Shown: positions 43,628 to 54,530 of the stretch, one piece after another
Layout: every line of letters starts with the position of its first letter
Numbering within the stretch: position 1 is the first letter of the stretch
Source: Zygnema cylindricum
Lineage: Eukaryota > Streptophyta > Zygnematophyceae > Zygnematales > Zygnemataceae
DNA: 64,000 nt
Direction of reading: 5' to 3'
Assembly (NCBI GenBank): GCA_037447655.1
Contig: JBBHKE010000697.1
Coordinates: forward strand, 58,501 to 122,500
Made by a program: the position numbers and the translations under genes
The notes under the pieces: generated by a model
What the model saw: only the letters and a program-made list of their open reading frames with translations
Told to the model about the DNA's origin: nothing
Databases searched by the model: none

Positions 43628-44189
43628 ATGGACAACCGGGGTACTGTAGAGAAACTGATTGCCGACCGGGCTAAGGTATTTCAGCGAGAAATACCTCTTG
43701 CCATGGGCAATTTACAGGTTTCTCAGCACAAAGATCAACTCAGGTATTCCCAACGACGGAGCGGCAATTATGTTCCCCGACAACGTCGATTTGTGCCCGG
43801 AGATTTTGTGTATCGCATGCAACAGAAGAAGGATACTTTGGACATTTCGGCCGGATGGGTGATTCTGAAAGTGGTGGAGGTCTCAAACAAAGGGGTTCTT
43901 ACCTTGGAAGGGAAGGATGGCCGCAGAATTAAAGAAAATCAGATCAATGTGGCCCCTTGCCATCTGCGAGGGTTAGAGGATGAACCCACTTTCCACCTCA
44001 CTTATTTTGCACATCCTCCAGCCTGTTCCTCTGCCTGCCATGTGTCCTCCGTACCCTACCTCCTGTTTCCTGTTGGTGTGTGAACGCTGTCACCATGGGT
44101 GGCATGACCGCTGCCTACCTCTGAATTGGGAGCCACGCTCTCAACCCGCAAATCCGTGGTTCTGTGGGGACTGCGAGTTTGGCGGCTAA
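43628..44189 (+). pseudogene. Gypsy D integrase C-terminus with PHD-like finger
   Basis: The frame 43,628-44,083 is a basic C-terminal domain with an SH3-like integrase tail (RFVPGDFVYRMQQKKDTLD; GWVILKVVEVSNKGVLTLEG). A frameshift near 44,040-44,080 leads to the frame ending at 44,189. That frame reads VCERCHHGWHDRCLPL and then PWFCGDC, which is C-x2-C-x4-H-x2-C-x16-C-x2-C, the second to eighth ligand layout of a PHD finger. A first Cys pair may be ACSSAC just upstream, in the other frame. PHD fingers read histone H3 tails, so this could replace the chromodomain of chromoviruses as a targeting module. Confidence 0.72.
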
Positions 44190-44219
44190 TCTGTCTAATC
44201 CTCTTAGTCACGTGGGACT

Positions 44220-44233
44220 AAGAGGGGGGGGGG
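44220..44233 (+). promoter_or_regulatory. Gypsy D polypurine tract candidate
   Basis: AAGAGGGGGGGGGG lies 31 bases after the PHD frame stop and directly before segment A. It is the best plus-strand priming site at this end. If it is used, segment A would be the start of the 3' LTR. Confidence 0.55.
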
Positions 44234-44437
44234 AATCTAGGGGGGTACAGGGTACCTTTCTTTTCCACTCCATTCCTCCTTACTATCTATGCATATCCCT
44301 GGGGGGGGGTAATGAACAGAGATGGGCATTATCACGGATCCAAGGGAGCATCAGCATTTGGGGTGGATTGCAGGTTTCTCATGCACACCTCCTTGGACAT
44401 ATAACCTGGACCTCCCGGTTACCAGGCACGCTCGACA
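44234..44437 (+). repeat. Segment A, first copy
   Basis: This 204-bp segment (AATCTAGGGGGG to CTCGACA) is repeated at 45,629-45,833. It is joined to segment B by GC, producing the near-palindrome CTCGACAGCTGTCAAG at 44,431-44,446, which looks like an LTR-LTR junction. Confidence 0.75.
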
Positions 44438-44439
44438 GC

Positions 44440-45833
44440 TGTCAAGCGCGTGTGCATCTTCGGCACATTTGCACTCCCAGGAGTTCCGGGGCTTCATTCC
44501 ACTTTGTACGGACTCTAGCGTACGGAGAAGGAAGAGGACAATCAGCCGGATCAGATCTTTCTATTTTCATCCTGGAACACTACGCAATTTAGTTCACCTT
44601 AAACGGAGGTCGAACTGAGGAGTTAGTCCGGTGCAAAGTGTCTGATCCATTATAGTGTGTGTTCTATGTAGCTCTAGTAGAGGGATACCTTAGAGAACGA
44701 CACGTAACATTTGGGATTATCCCGTAGATCTTACTGTTAGCTGTCAGTATGATGTTAGTTTAGACCCAACCACCGGGCAAAGCATTTATGACGCTGGGAC
44801 AAAGTTAGGCGGTTTCACGTCGAGTCAGAACTTTGTTTCCATTTTGTGTGTTAGAGGAGGACCCTCGGCCGCTAATCTAGGCGGGACTAGTCGTCTAATT
44901 TTTAGCCGTGAGTGTAGTACAGTCTGTTTTGTCTTATGTCAGTACGATAACAATTGTTGGCCGCTGATTGGCCTGTCACATTGCTTTGACTTTGGAAATT
45001 GGAGTAGGACAAACTCTGGTTGTATAAGGCACTTGGGGCCGAAGGAGACAGGTTGCTTTTTCAGTACTGTCTCCTGAGAAAACCCCCAGATAATTAAATC
45101 AATCTTTCTGTTGGAGAACGGTTGCATTGTGTCGTTGACTTTATTGCCATCTTTGTTTAGGATTGTCTTTTGTGGAGACCGTAGCACGGGTGGGTAGTTG
45201 GCACTATCTCCTCTTTGGGCGGTTTGGACTTTCGTTGTTTGAAACTAAGAAGAGTTTTGTCGGATCCTTGCGGTGGAACCGGGAGGGGTGAGGGAGACTC
45301 ATACCGATCTTCGGGGCTAGTGGGAGGGGTTTTCTTCTACTGAGTTTGGTCATCGTTGCACTCCGAGGTATGTGAATTCGCTTCACCATTATCATTCATT
45401 TCTATCTTTAATTCCATTCTCTGGGGCAAGGTGATATTGTTTAATCTGAAAAGCCGATATTTGTTATTTCTATATTTCTGCGTGGGAGTTATTTGCACAC
45501 TCCTGTGGTCATTTTTGTGTTTGTGCGGAGTTTTTGCGGAAAGGATCGGACGACTCTCATTTCCTTCCTATTCTTTGGAGAGTAGCTGGGAGTGTGGCAT
45601 TTAGTGGGCTTCCAGCGGAGTAGTACAAAATCTGGGGGGGGTACAGGGTACCTTTCCTTTCCACTCCATTCGTCCTTACTATCTATGCATATCCGTGGGG
45701 GGGGGTAATGAACAGAGATGGGCATTATCACTAATCCAAGGAAGCATCAACATTTGGGGTGGATTGCATGTTTCTCATGCACACCTCCTTGGACATATAA
45801 CTTGGACCTCCTGGTTCCCAGGCACGCTCGACA
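44440..45833 (+). repeat. Gypsy D 3' LTR (B plus second copy of A)
   Basis: A 1,394-bp segment with TG/CA ends: B (44,440-45,637), nearly identical to the 5' LTR, then the second copy of A (45,638-45,833). If LTRs are B+A, the 5' LTR has lost A. If they are A+B, as the PPT position suggests, an extra A follows the 3' LTR. The ambiguity is real. Confidence 0.7.
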
Positions 45834-46841
45834 CGTTTAGCTGCAATTTATTATGGACAACGCAGCATATAAATGTTGGCCGGTTAACTGAACAAAAATT
45901 TTACGGCGACGTACGTCATTTTACCAAAAACTGGTGAACATGGAACTGTAAAAGGACGGCGCACACAAAAGTACAACGGACGCAAAATAACATTCTGCGC
46001 GCCACCTGAATCAAAAGGACGACTTGGAATTAGAAAACACGAGCGGACGGGCCAGCGTGAGCGCCGACATCCCGGAATGGCTCTTTTGGCAGCTTATGCC
46101 AAAAAAGTCGACAGTTTGACACGTCGCAGGTCCCCATTGGATCTCAAGGAATAAAGGGACAAAGCCATGGCGTTGGATGTGAAAGCTACATCGTTTTTAC
46201 TGGATCCGTATCAAAACCGTACAGATCTCATGGCGGCTACTGTTGTTTCTGTGCTTGTACACGTCCGGAGAATAAGACGTACAGTTGAGTTTACAGGCCG
46301 TACATTTATCTGTACGGTCCGTACAGTTATTGCCGATAGTTATCGTTATCGGCATTATCGCCGATAAGTACCCGATATTATCGGCTACTTATCGGCGATA
46401 AGACCGATTTCGATATATCGTACCAATATATCGATTATTGGATACCCCAAAAAAGGCCCATATCGGTTATCGACAAATCCTTACCGATACACAACACTAA
46501 AATTAGCAATTCACACGGCCGGCGAACGTTTACGGTAACAAATTTGCGGCAACCACATCCACATATTAATAATTACGTATTAATAACTGTTGCAGACAGT
46601 CACTTTTTGTCTTTAAGTGAGCTCCACGGTGAGAGCACTTAACCGCAAAATTGAAATTTAATCGTCTAAGCGTTACACTGAATTTAGACGCAAATTGAAA
46701 CGAAACCTCTTTAAACTGAAGTACTATAAGTCTTGTACGGAAATATTAAAACGCACGAAGCGAAATAAACTTTGTATAACGCAAATTGTTTCATTACGCT
46801 ATCTATTTCATTATGGTAATAGCGATTCACGGTGTACAGTA

Positions 46842-47735
46842 CACCGTGAATCCTTATTAGACTAAAGAAATTATTAGTGTCAAAAATTAATTAGTGTCAT
46901 TGATACTAATTTAGTGCTGGAAACGTGGCAGATTATGGTCCATGTCCTTAAATAGTATAGTTTATTCTACTTAAGGTATCAATATCAGAATTATGGGGTG
47001 CCGATATAGTGTACATAAGTCTAATAACGATTCAAGTTGTACACCGCGCATCGTAATTAGAGTAATGAAACAATTAGAGTAAAAAAAGAGAAAAAAATAA
47101 TTAGAGTAATTTACTCTAATTTATGTGAATGAACTGTTTCAAAAAGGAATTTACTCTAATTTATGCGGTGTACTCTAATTTGGCAAGCTAATATCCTCTA
47201 CTGTAAATAAGGTATTTGTACAGAATTTGACAAAACGTACAGTTTATCGTCACTATGACGTTTGCACTACGCGGTTTGTTAAAACGCAGTTACATGATAA
47301 TGGCCTGTATTAAATCGTTATTTGTATTTTTTTACTTATAAAAGTACAATTTTGCACGGTCGGACGTCGTCCGTACTCCACACTATTTAAAATGAACATA
47401 TATTAGAATTAAAAACGTTAATTAAACCTTACCTTAAATAGCATAATGAAAAAATTAGAATCATTTACTCTATTTGATGTGATAGAGTCGAAATTTCGAG
47501 CGACCGAATTAGAGTAATTTACTCTAATAACGATGCGCGGTGTAGTGTTCATAATTTGTTCGCCACGTAGAATATCATTTCTCTGTTTGTCCGCTTTCCC
47601 ATTTGAGACCGCCAATCGGAAGTTGAGTAACCCCACCTTTCAATCGCAACCGTTAGATCCAAAATCTGACAAATGTGTACGGAGAATAGATGTTAAGATA
47701 AGCGAAAAAAACATTTAATAGCGATTCAACGTTTA
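46842..47735. mobile_element. Cluster of TA-flanked MITEs
   Basis: At least three elements sit side by side. 46,842-47,039 has ends CACCGTGAATCCTTATTAGA and the complement CAACTTGAATCGTTATTAGA. 47,042-47,542 has near-perfect 24-bp ends (CACCGCGCATCGTAATTAGA and CACCGCGCATCGTTATTAGA) flanked by TA at 47,040-47,041 and 47,543-47,544. 47,545-47,733 matches the element at 26,249-26,466 and ends GCGATTCAACGTT before TA. The middle one may have inserted into a terminal TA of its neighbours. Confidence 0.7.
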
Positions 47736-48560
47736 CAGTACAGGACAGTACGGTAATGTAGCGACGTGGCGCCATAGCGAAAGAGAGAAGAGGACATACG
47801 AAGCTACAGTGCACGATGAAACTGTGAAGACTTTGACTTTTGAAGATTTGCGTTATATGTAAAAAAGATGTAGCTGTTTTTAAGGGAAACGACAAGAAAA
47901 ATATTGAATGGATAGGACGAGCCCTGAAAAAATATCGTCGTCTTGTGAACTTTTGTCATTAGGGATTGTCCGACTTTAATGCAAAGTGTACGGATTCATT
48001 CTAGGTTCCACGCTTTCAGGTAAGAAATCTGCTCATCCAATAAGAGTCTATATTTAGACGTACGATTCCGTAGATCCTGGCTACTACTAACCGACGAATT
48101 CCAGCGACTACGAAATGTCGGGGAGCAGTTGTCCTCTAGTGAGGTTTGGCACGGTCCATGCTGTCGATCGTGGTCTGGGTAGAAGAGACAAATTTTATGT
48201 ACGAAGGCGACCAATCATATTTCAGCTCGGGTTCATAAAGTACGATGGATCATTTTTTGCCGTACTTGGAAAATACCGGCATCCATTCAGGTGCTATCTG
48301 CTTCAGTACGGCCTCGGCAATTTTTGTCAGCATGCGGAAGGAGTTTGTCATCTTCCATGTTTTTTTATTTCATGGATTGACTTCGACTCGAAACCCTTGC
48401 TTTTTAATATATTATTTGTAAAAGTGCGATTATTTACGGAATTGTATTCAAAAATATTATACCATGCGAACATTTTAGACGGTGGAAATTTCGTGCGGCT
48501 TTCTCATTCCGGTATCAAAGAATTTCATATTCCCCACACGAATCATCCGTATACTCTATT
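47736..48560. other. Unassigned DNA with a 176-codon ORF
   Basis: The plus-strand ORF 48,115-48,645 is rich in aromatic residues and has no recognisable motif. It runs into the 1.2-kb duplicated block without sharing its boundary, so it is probably fortuitous. Nothing else is seen. Confidence 0.35.
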
Positions 48561-49793
48561 TACCAATAAGATTATAATTTACCGTACGCTTATAACCGTG
48601 CAATCTCGCACGAAAAGTTTGTGGCACGAGGTTCTAAAAAATTAAAAAATTTAAAAAAATAAAAAATTGCGTCTCCGCCCATCAAAGTCACATAGCGGCT
48701 CGGAGATAAAAGACAAAGGACGTCGCCTACAATAGTATTATAGTTTACCGTACGGTTCAAATCGTACAAGCTCGCACGAAATATTTGCGGCATGATGTTC
48801 GAAAAAAAATAAAATATAAACATAGCGGCTCGGAGGAAAGGACAAGGATAAGGACATCGCCTCTTCGTCTCTTTCCCCTGGTCGATGCGTTTGGCTGCTT
48901 GGACACGTGGCGCATTTCCACTGGTACGGCAGAACTGAACTTCAGATGTTCGCATGCAGATGTGACGCGACCTAGGGTTTCGAAATTTTGTGATCGTACG
49001 GTACGGAATACGTACGGAAGCGTCCATCCGTGTAGGACTCAAAAACCGAAGGTGAGATCCGAAACAAATTTGAAAATTCCATTTAATTTTTTTTGTCGTT
49101 TTCTTTGTCGAACCGCCGATTTGAAATTTTGTAAAAGACAAATTTTTTGTGACGTGTGCGAATGATTTACACCTCCGTATGTGAGACGGCCATTTTTTGG
49201 ATTTTATTTATTTATTATTATTTTTTTTTTTTTTTTGACGAACCACACTGTACGGTTTTGGACCAAACCCTGTTTTTATCCTTTTAACTATTTATAAAAA
49301 AATTATATTTTATTTGAACTATTTCTTTTTTGCCATTGTGCCTAATATACCAAAACTAAATGCATTCAACTTTTTAATCCAATAATTATTTAATTATTGA
49401 AATAATTTGATTAGAGAATCCCTTTATTGAAATGATTTATTTTTTATTTTTTATTCCATTTATTGAAACATTTCATTTTTGTAGTACGGCGTTAGAAAAT
49501 TATGACTCTAAGATTTAAAATCTAAACTTTATAATTTTGGAAAATTTGAAGGAAAGTAATGCAATTAAAAAAAAGGCGTAAAAAAAAAAAATAAAACCCT
49601 AAATAAACTATTTTCCTAATGTATGTACAACATTGTGATGCAAAAGTATTAGATTTAATGTTTTTTTATCAATTTTTCATCTTTTTTGTATGAGATTCTT
49701 TCCGATTCGTATCATGTCTTTAGGTCTTTTAATTTTTTAGGTTTTTTTTTTTTTTTTTTTTTCATACCCTTGAAAAATTTTGGGCAATTTTTT
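48561..49793. repeat. 1.2-kb direct repeat, copy 1
   Basis: Shares order and sequence with 50,063-51,215. Landmarks are AGCGGCTCGGAG, CCCCTGGTCGATGCGTTTGG, GGACACGTGGCGCA, GTGACGCGACCTAGGGTTTC, and a distal AT-rich half ending in a long poly-T before CATACCC. Each copy also contains an internal repeat of a roughly 55-bp unit (TATTATARTTTACCGTACG then TTCGCACGAAATATTTGCGG). No coding domain is seen. It is probably part of an unidentified transposon or a segmental duplication. Confidence 0.75.
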
Positions 49794-50062
49794 TTTTTTT
49801 TTTTTTTTTTTCCGGGATTTTTTTCCGGCGGAATGTCATCCTACGCCGCGTCAGTTCGCTAAAAAATTTCGTCAGGTGGCGTGCGCTGTACTATGATCAT
49901 ACGTCATATTCGTACGATCGTACAAAAGTGTCCGCAACTCACACCCATACAATATGCCTACTCTACGCGAGTTTAGTGCCAAGTTTTGTGCGCCTACCAA
50001 TGGCCTACCATAAAAACGCCTACTTTTGAACTATGCCCACAACGAATCGTCCGTACAATCTC

Positions 50063-51215
50063 CTTATCAATAGTATTATAAATTAACGTACGATTCAAAC
50101 CGTACAAGTTCGCACGAAAAAAAATAAATAAATTGTGTCTCCGCCCTCCAGAGTCACATAGCGGCTCGGAGGAAAAGACAAAGGACGTCGCCAACAATAG
50201 TATTATAGTTTACCGTACGCTTCAAATATTACAGGTTCGCACGAAATATTTGCGGCATGAGGTTCGAAAAAAAATAAAAAATAAACTTAGCGGCTCGGAG
50301 GAAAAGACAAGGATAAAGATTTCGCCTCTTCGTCTCTTTCCCCTGGTCGATGCGTTTGGCTGCTAGGACACGTGGCGCACTTCCACTGGTACGGCAGAAC
50401 TGTACTTCAGATTTTCGCATGCAGATGTGACGCGACCTAGGGTTTCGAAATTTTGTGAAAGTACGGTACGGAATACGTACGGAGGCGTCCATCCGTGTAA
50501 GACTCGAAAACCGAAGGTGAGATCCGAAACAAATTTGAATTTAACTTTATTTTTGTCGTCTTCTTTGTTGAAACGCCGATTTGAAAAAGGAAAAGACAAT
50601 TTTTTTTGTAACGCGTGCGAATCATTGTACCTCCGTATGGGAGACGGACATTTTTTGATTTTTTTTGTTTTTTTTTTTTTTGACGAATGCTGTACGGTTT
50701 TGGACTAAACCTTTTTATCCTTTTAACTTTATAAAAGAATTATATTTTATTTTAACTATCTCTCTTGACATTGTACCTAATATTCAAAAACCTAAATGCA
50801 TTCAACTTTTTAATCCAATGATTGAAATAGTTTGATTAGAGGATCCATTTTTTGAAATTATTTCTTTTTCTTAATCCATTTTTTGAAACATTTCGTTCTA
50901 TAAGATAGCGTTAGAAAGTTATGAATCTAAGATTTAAAAATCTAAACTTTGTAATTTTTGGAAAATTTGAAGGAAAGTAATGTAATAAAACAAAGGCGTA
51001 AAAAATTATAAAAACTATTACAAAAAAACCCTAAAATAGCTATTTTCCTAATGTATGTACAACATTGTGCTGCAAAGTATTAGATTTGATGTTTTTTTAT
51101 CAAGGTTTCGTTTTTTTGTATGAGATTCTTTCCGATTTGTACCATGTCTTTAGGTATTTTAATTTTTTAGGGTTTTTTTTTTTTTTCATACCCGTGAAAA
51201 TTTTGTGCAAAATTT
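50063..51215. repeat. 1.2-kb direct repeat, copy 2
   Basis: The partner of 48,561-49,793, with perhaps 85-90% identity by eye and small indels, mainly in poly-T runs. The 270 bp between the copies (49,794-50,062) is unique in this window. Confidence 0.75.
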
Positions 51216-52269
51216 ATTTTTGATTTTTGTCTTTTTTTTCTACATCAAACATTGAAGTGTTTTAGGTTTTAGAAATATCCAAAATGTCCAAAAAAACCCA
51301 AAAAATATAAAAAAACCCTAGAAAAACGTAAAAAAACCTAAAAACGTAAGAAAAACCGAACTTTATTTTACCTAAAAAGTAGTACTTTTTTTGTCCTTTC
51401 TTCCTTCACTCTTTTTATTTCCTTTTATATGAATAACATGAGAATTTTATGCGTATTGGATAAATTTTTATGTCAATTTGCATAAGATATTTTTGTTGAT
51501 TGGATAAAAAATTAAAAGTCCATCTTAATTAAATGAAATGTCGTACCAAATGGGTATAATTTCATGTATATTTGCATCAAAAAGAAAAAAATAACTATTT
51601 GGGTTTATCGATTGATATAAAATCCATGTCCATTAAATAGTGTGGCACCAAAAGGATAAAATTTCATGTCAATTTAGTAAAATGTCATACTAAATGGGTA
51701 CAATTTCATAAATTAATTTATTGATTGGACTAAAATCCATCCCATTAAATACTGTGGCACCAAAAAGTCATCCGTTCGAATAACATTCGATTTAGTTCGC
51801 ACAACATTGTGTGGAATTGATCGAAACATATATTAATTAATTATTATATATGTAGATATTTATAATTTAGTAACTAATAAATAAGAGTATAATATCCAAT
51901 TGGGTTAAAATTTCAATCAATCGACATGATTTTGTACGCATTCGCGATGAAATTTTATTTAAATCAAGACATTTTATATTTAATTGATATAAGAATGGCT
52001 TTTTTTGTCTTTTTTTTATTGACATTTGGAAAAAAAAATATAATTTGATTAACATGCCATATTAAATTGACATTTAATCATGACAATATGACAAATGGGT
52101 GTGATATTTTTATTAAACAAATAAAAAATATTATTTAGGAAATAAGAAAACTAAAGTATCCCAAGTTTTTTCTTTGGTATATAAAACTTCACCAAGTTCG
52201 CATGGAATTTTATCGCATCGACGTGACATTATACGTAATTAACATGATGGGTGTCACAGGTTATACATG

Positions 52270-52960
52270 GAATGCATGTTATATATGTAACATATGTAAG
52301 AAATGTAATGTATGTAAGAAATGTAACGTATGTAAGAAATGTAACGTACGAAATGTAATGTATGTAAGAAATGTAACGTATGTACGAAACGTAACGTATG
52401 TAAGAAATGTAATGTATGTAAGAAAGGTAACTAATGTAATGTATGTAAGAAATGTAACGTATGTAAGAAACGTAACGTATGTAAGAAATGTAATGTATGT
52501 AAGAAAGGTAACTAATGTAATGTATGTAAGAAGTGTAATGTATGTAAGAAATGTAACGTACATAAGAAATGTAATGTATGCAAGAAATGTAATGTATGTA
52601 AGAAATGTAATGTATGTAAGAATTGTAAAGTATGTAAGAATTGTAATGTATGTAAGAAAATGTAATGTATGTAAGAAATGTAATGTATGTAAGAAATGTA
52701 ATGTATGTAAGAAATGTAATGTATGTAAGAAATGTAATGTATGTAACATTTGTAACATTTGTAACCATATGTAATGCATGTAACATATGTGACATATGTA
52801 ACATATGTAATATATGCGATGCATGTAATACATGTAGTGTATGTTAGAAATGTACAATATGTAATGTATGTAACATGTCTACTATATGTAATGTATGTGA
52901 CATGTGTAACATATGTGTGTACTATGTGTCATGATGTACTATATGTACTAGGCAATGCAT
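52270..52960 (+). repeat. 18-bp minisatellite
   Basis: About 26 copies of TGTAATGTATGTAAGAAA and close variants occupy 52,275-52,745. A looser TGTAACATATG array follows to about 52,960. Because 18 is a multiple of three and the unit lacks stops in several frames, ORFs of about 190 codons appear on both strands. They are not genes. Confidence 0.92.
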
Positions 52961-53334
52961 GTCACAGGGGGGACATGTCATCCACTCAATGGAACATGCG
53001 ATGCAATTGGCGTGACATGAGATCCTATTGGTGTCACATTTTATCCAATGACCCATGTTATCTAACCGAAAGCTTTATCCACTTGCCATTACAATATGAT
53101 ACGAAAGCTCCCCCAATTGTCATGTTATTTCATTTGAATGACATAATTTTATCCTGTCATGTCACACATTGTCCACTGACACATGTCATTTTATCATTTG
53201 GTACGACATTGACATAGAATTTCACAGGGGTTTATACCCAATCAATAAAACATTTTATGCAATTGACATAGCTTTATATCCAATTCGATGACATTTTATC
53301 CAATTTATAGTTTTATCCTGTTGACATGGAATCT

Positions 53335-53675
53335 CGCCCGATTTGGGAAGAGGGAGAGAACGAGTGAGAGGAAAGGGAGGTAGAGGGAGGGGAGGGAGAG
53401 GGAGGGAGAGGGAAGGAGAGGGAGGGAAAGGGAAGGAGAGGGAGGGAGAGGGAGGGGAGGGGAGGTAGGAGAGGGAGGGAGAGAGAGGGAGAGGGTGGGA
53501 GAGACGGAGAGGGAGGGAGAGAGTGAGGGGGTAAGGGGAGGGAGAGAGAGGGATAGGCAGAGAGGGAGGGAGGAGGGAGGGACAGAGAGGGACGGCGAGG
53601 GCGTTAGAGGAAGGGAGAGGAAGGGAAAGGGAGGGAGAGGGTGATGAAGGGAAGAGGGAGGGAGAGGAAAGTAGA
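53335..53675 (+). repeat. Purine-rich GGGAGGGAGA tract
   Basis: About 340 bp of GGGAGGGAGA and GGGAAGGAGA words with almost no pyrimidines on the plus strand. The flanks are the degenerate AT-rich repeat, so the tract is embedded in it. Confidence 0.85.
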
Positions 53676-53917
53676 TTGTCTCATTCAATTGACATAATAT
53701 TTTATCTAGTAGACACAATTTCATGTTGTGACGTGACACACTATCCAATGGACATGTGCCACACTATTTAACGGACATGGATTTTAGTCCAATCAATAAG
53801 TTATTTTATGAAATTGTACCCATTTAGTACGACATTTTATTAAATTGACTTAAAACACTTTGACCTTTTTTATTTATCATTTAGATGACTTTTATCTTCC
53901 AATCAGATAAATTCCAA

Positions 53918-53995
53918 TACCAGAAAAACCCTAAAAAACCCTAAAAAAACCCTAAAAATTCCTAGAAAACCCTAAAAATCCCTGAAAATCACTGA
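53918..53995 (+). repeat. Telomere-like CCCTAAAA repeats
   Basis: Six to seven degenerate units of AAACCCTAAA or AAAAATCCCT. They are similar to, but not exact copies of, plant (CCCTAAA) or Chlamydomonas-type (CCCTAAAA) telomere units. The tract is short and interstitial. Confidence 0.5.
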
Positions 53996-54239
53996 AAAAC
54001 CCAAATAATTATTATGAGGTTTGTATGATTTGGATGAAAATGTGATGGGGATTGAATGAAAACTTCCATCTAATTTATGACATGTCGTGCAAATTGCGTG
54101 AGATCCCTCTCTCTCATTGTGTGAGATTTTTCTCTCTCTCTCACCCCCTCTCTCTCTTTCTCTCTCACTTTCTCGATTTGATGTCACGACAATTTACCCT
54201 TTTGACGATGTTTCAGTAGTTGTCCTCGTTTTTTAGGGG

Positions 54240-54402
54240 AGAATATACATATTATATTTATCCATATCTATTTATACATATGCATATCTGTATATTTATC
54301 TATCTATACATATACATATATATACATATATCTAACTCTATATAATACATATATGTGTGTATACCTATCTATACATATACATTTACATACACACACGTAT
54401 AA

Positions 54403-54437
<35 letters not shown>

Positions 54438-54530
54438 TACATATATATACATATATATACATATATATACATATATATACATATATATACATATATATAC
54501 ATATATATACATATATATAGCTTTCTTTGA
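54240..54530 (+). repeat. TATATACA microsatellite
   Basis: Runs of ACATATATAT, densest at 54,410-54,520, with a looser TATCTATA part before. A minus-strand ORF of Tyr/Ile repeats is compositional. Confidence 0.9.

Larger units (their letters stand above)
29900..45833 (+). mobile_element. Gypsy D: methyltransferase-bearing LTR retrotransposon
   Basis: An approximately 12.5-kb Ty3/Gypsy element (after subtracting the 3.5-kb Copia insertion), on the plus strand. The order is 5' LTR, proline-rich leader, gag with two zinc knuckles, a linker ORF, protease, DNA methyltransferase, RT, RNase H, integrase, a basic C-terminal domain, a PHD-like finger, PPT and 3' LTR. The methyltransferase and PHD finger are additions to the normal Gypsy plan. 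The outer ends read TGTCAAG and CTCGACA, a 7-bp near-perfect inverted terminus, but no 5-bp target duplication is evident (CCATT versus CGTTT). Many stops and frameshifts make this copy non-autonomous. Confidence 0.9.
29668..46499. mobile_element. hAT-like element carrying Gypsy D
   Basis: The left terminus is TAGTGTTCTGTATCGAT and the complement of the right terminus is TAGTGTTGTGTATCGGT. An exact 8-bp duplication AAATTAGC flanks it (29,660-29,667 and 46,500-46,507). The subterminal regions are full of CGATAA and ATATCG words, as in the relative at 15,005-15,497. Its own DNA is about 29,668-29,899 plus 45,834-46,499, roughly 0.9 kb with no transposase. It was in place before Gypsy D inserted into it. 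Confidence 0.85.
28733..46834. mobile_element. TA-flanked MITE split by nested insertions
   Basis: The left end TACCGTGAATCACTA (28,733) and the complement of the right end, CACCGTGAATCGCTATTA (46,834), are inverted. They are followed on both sides by the same inner block: TAATGAAATAGATAGCG on the left and its complement CGCTATCTATTTCATTA on the right. TA flanks both ends (28,731-28,732; 46,835-46,836), as for Tc1/mariner-type elements. Its own sequence is about 28,733-29,667 plus 46,508-46,834; everything between is a younger insertion. Confidence 0.7.
51420..53870. repeat. Degenerate short-period repeat region
   Basis: Outside the minisatellite and the purine tract, the phrase ATTTTATNCAATTGACAT and variants (TGTCAATTTGCATAA, ATTGGATAAAATTTCATG) recurs every 25-60 bp on both strands, interspersed with AT-rich DNA. 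It looks like an old, decayed satellite. No genes are recognised. Confidence 0.45.

Noticed and set aside
46167-46367. 66-codon ORF as a gene
   Set aside because: It lies in the right arm of the hAT-like element and is rich in that element's CGATAA words.
48115-48645. 176-codon ORF as a host gene
   Set aside because: No recognisable motif, crosses the edge of a duplicated non-coding block, and no splice or codon evidence supports it.
52270-52750. CRISPR-like array
   Set aside because: Units are contiguous 18-bp tandem repeats without unique spacers, and the genome is eukaryotic.
52202-52857. ORFs of 190-192 codons on both strands
   Set aside because: They arise from the 18-bp stop-free minisatellite unit and have no independent support.
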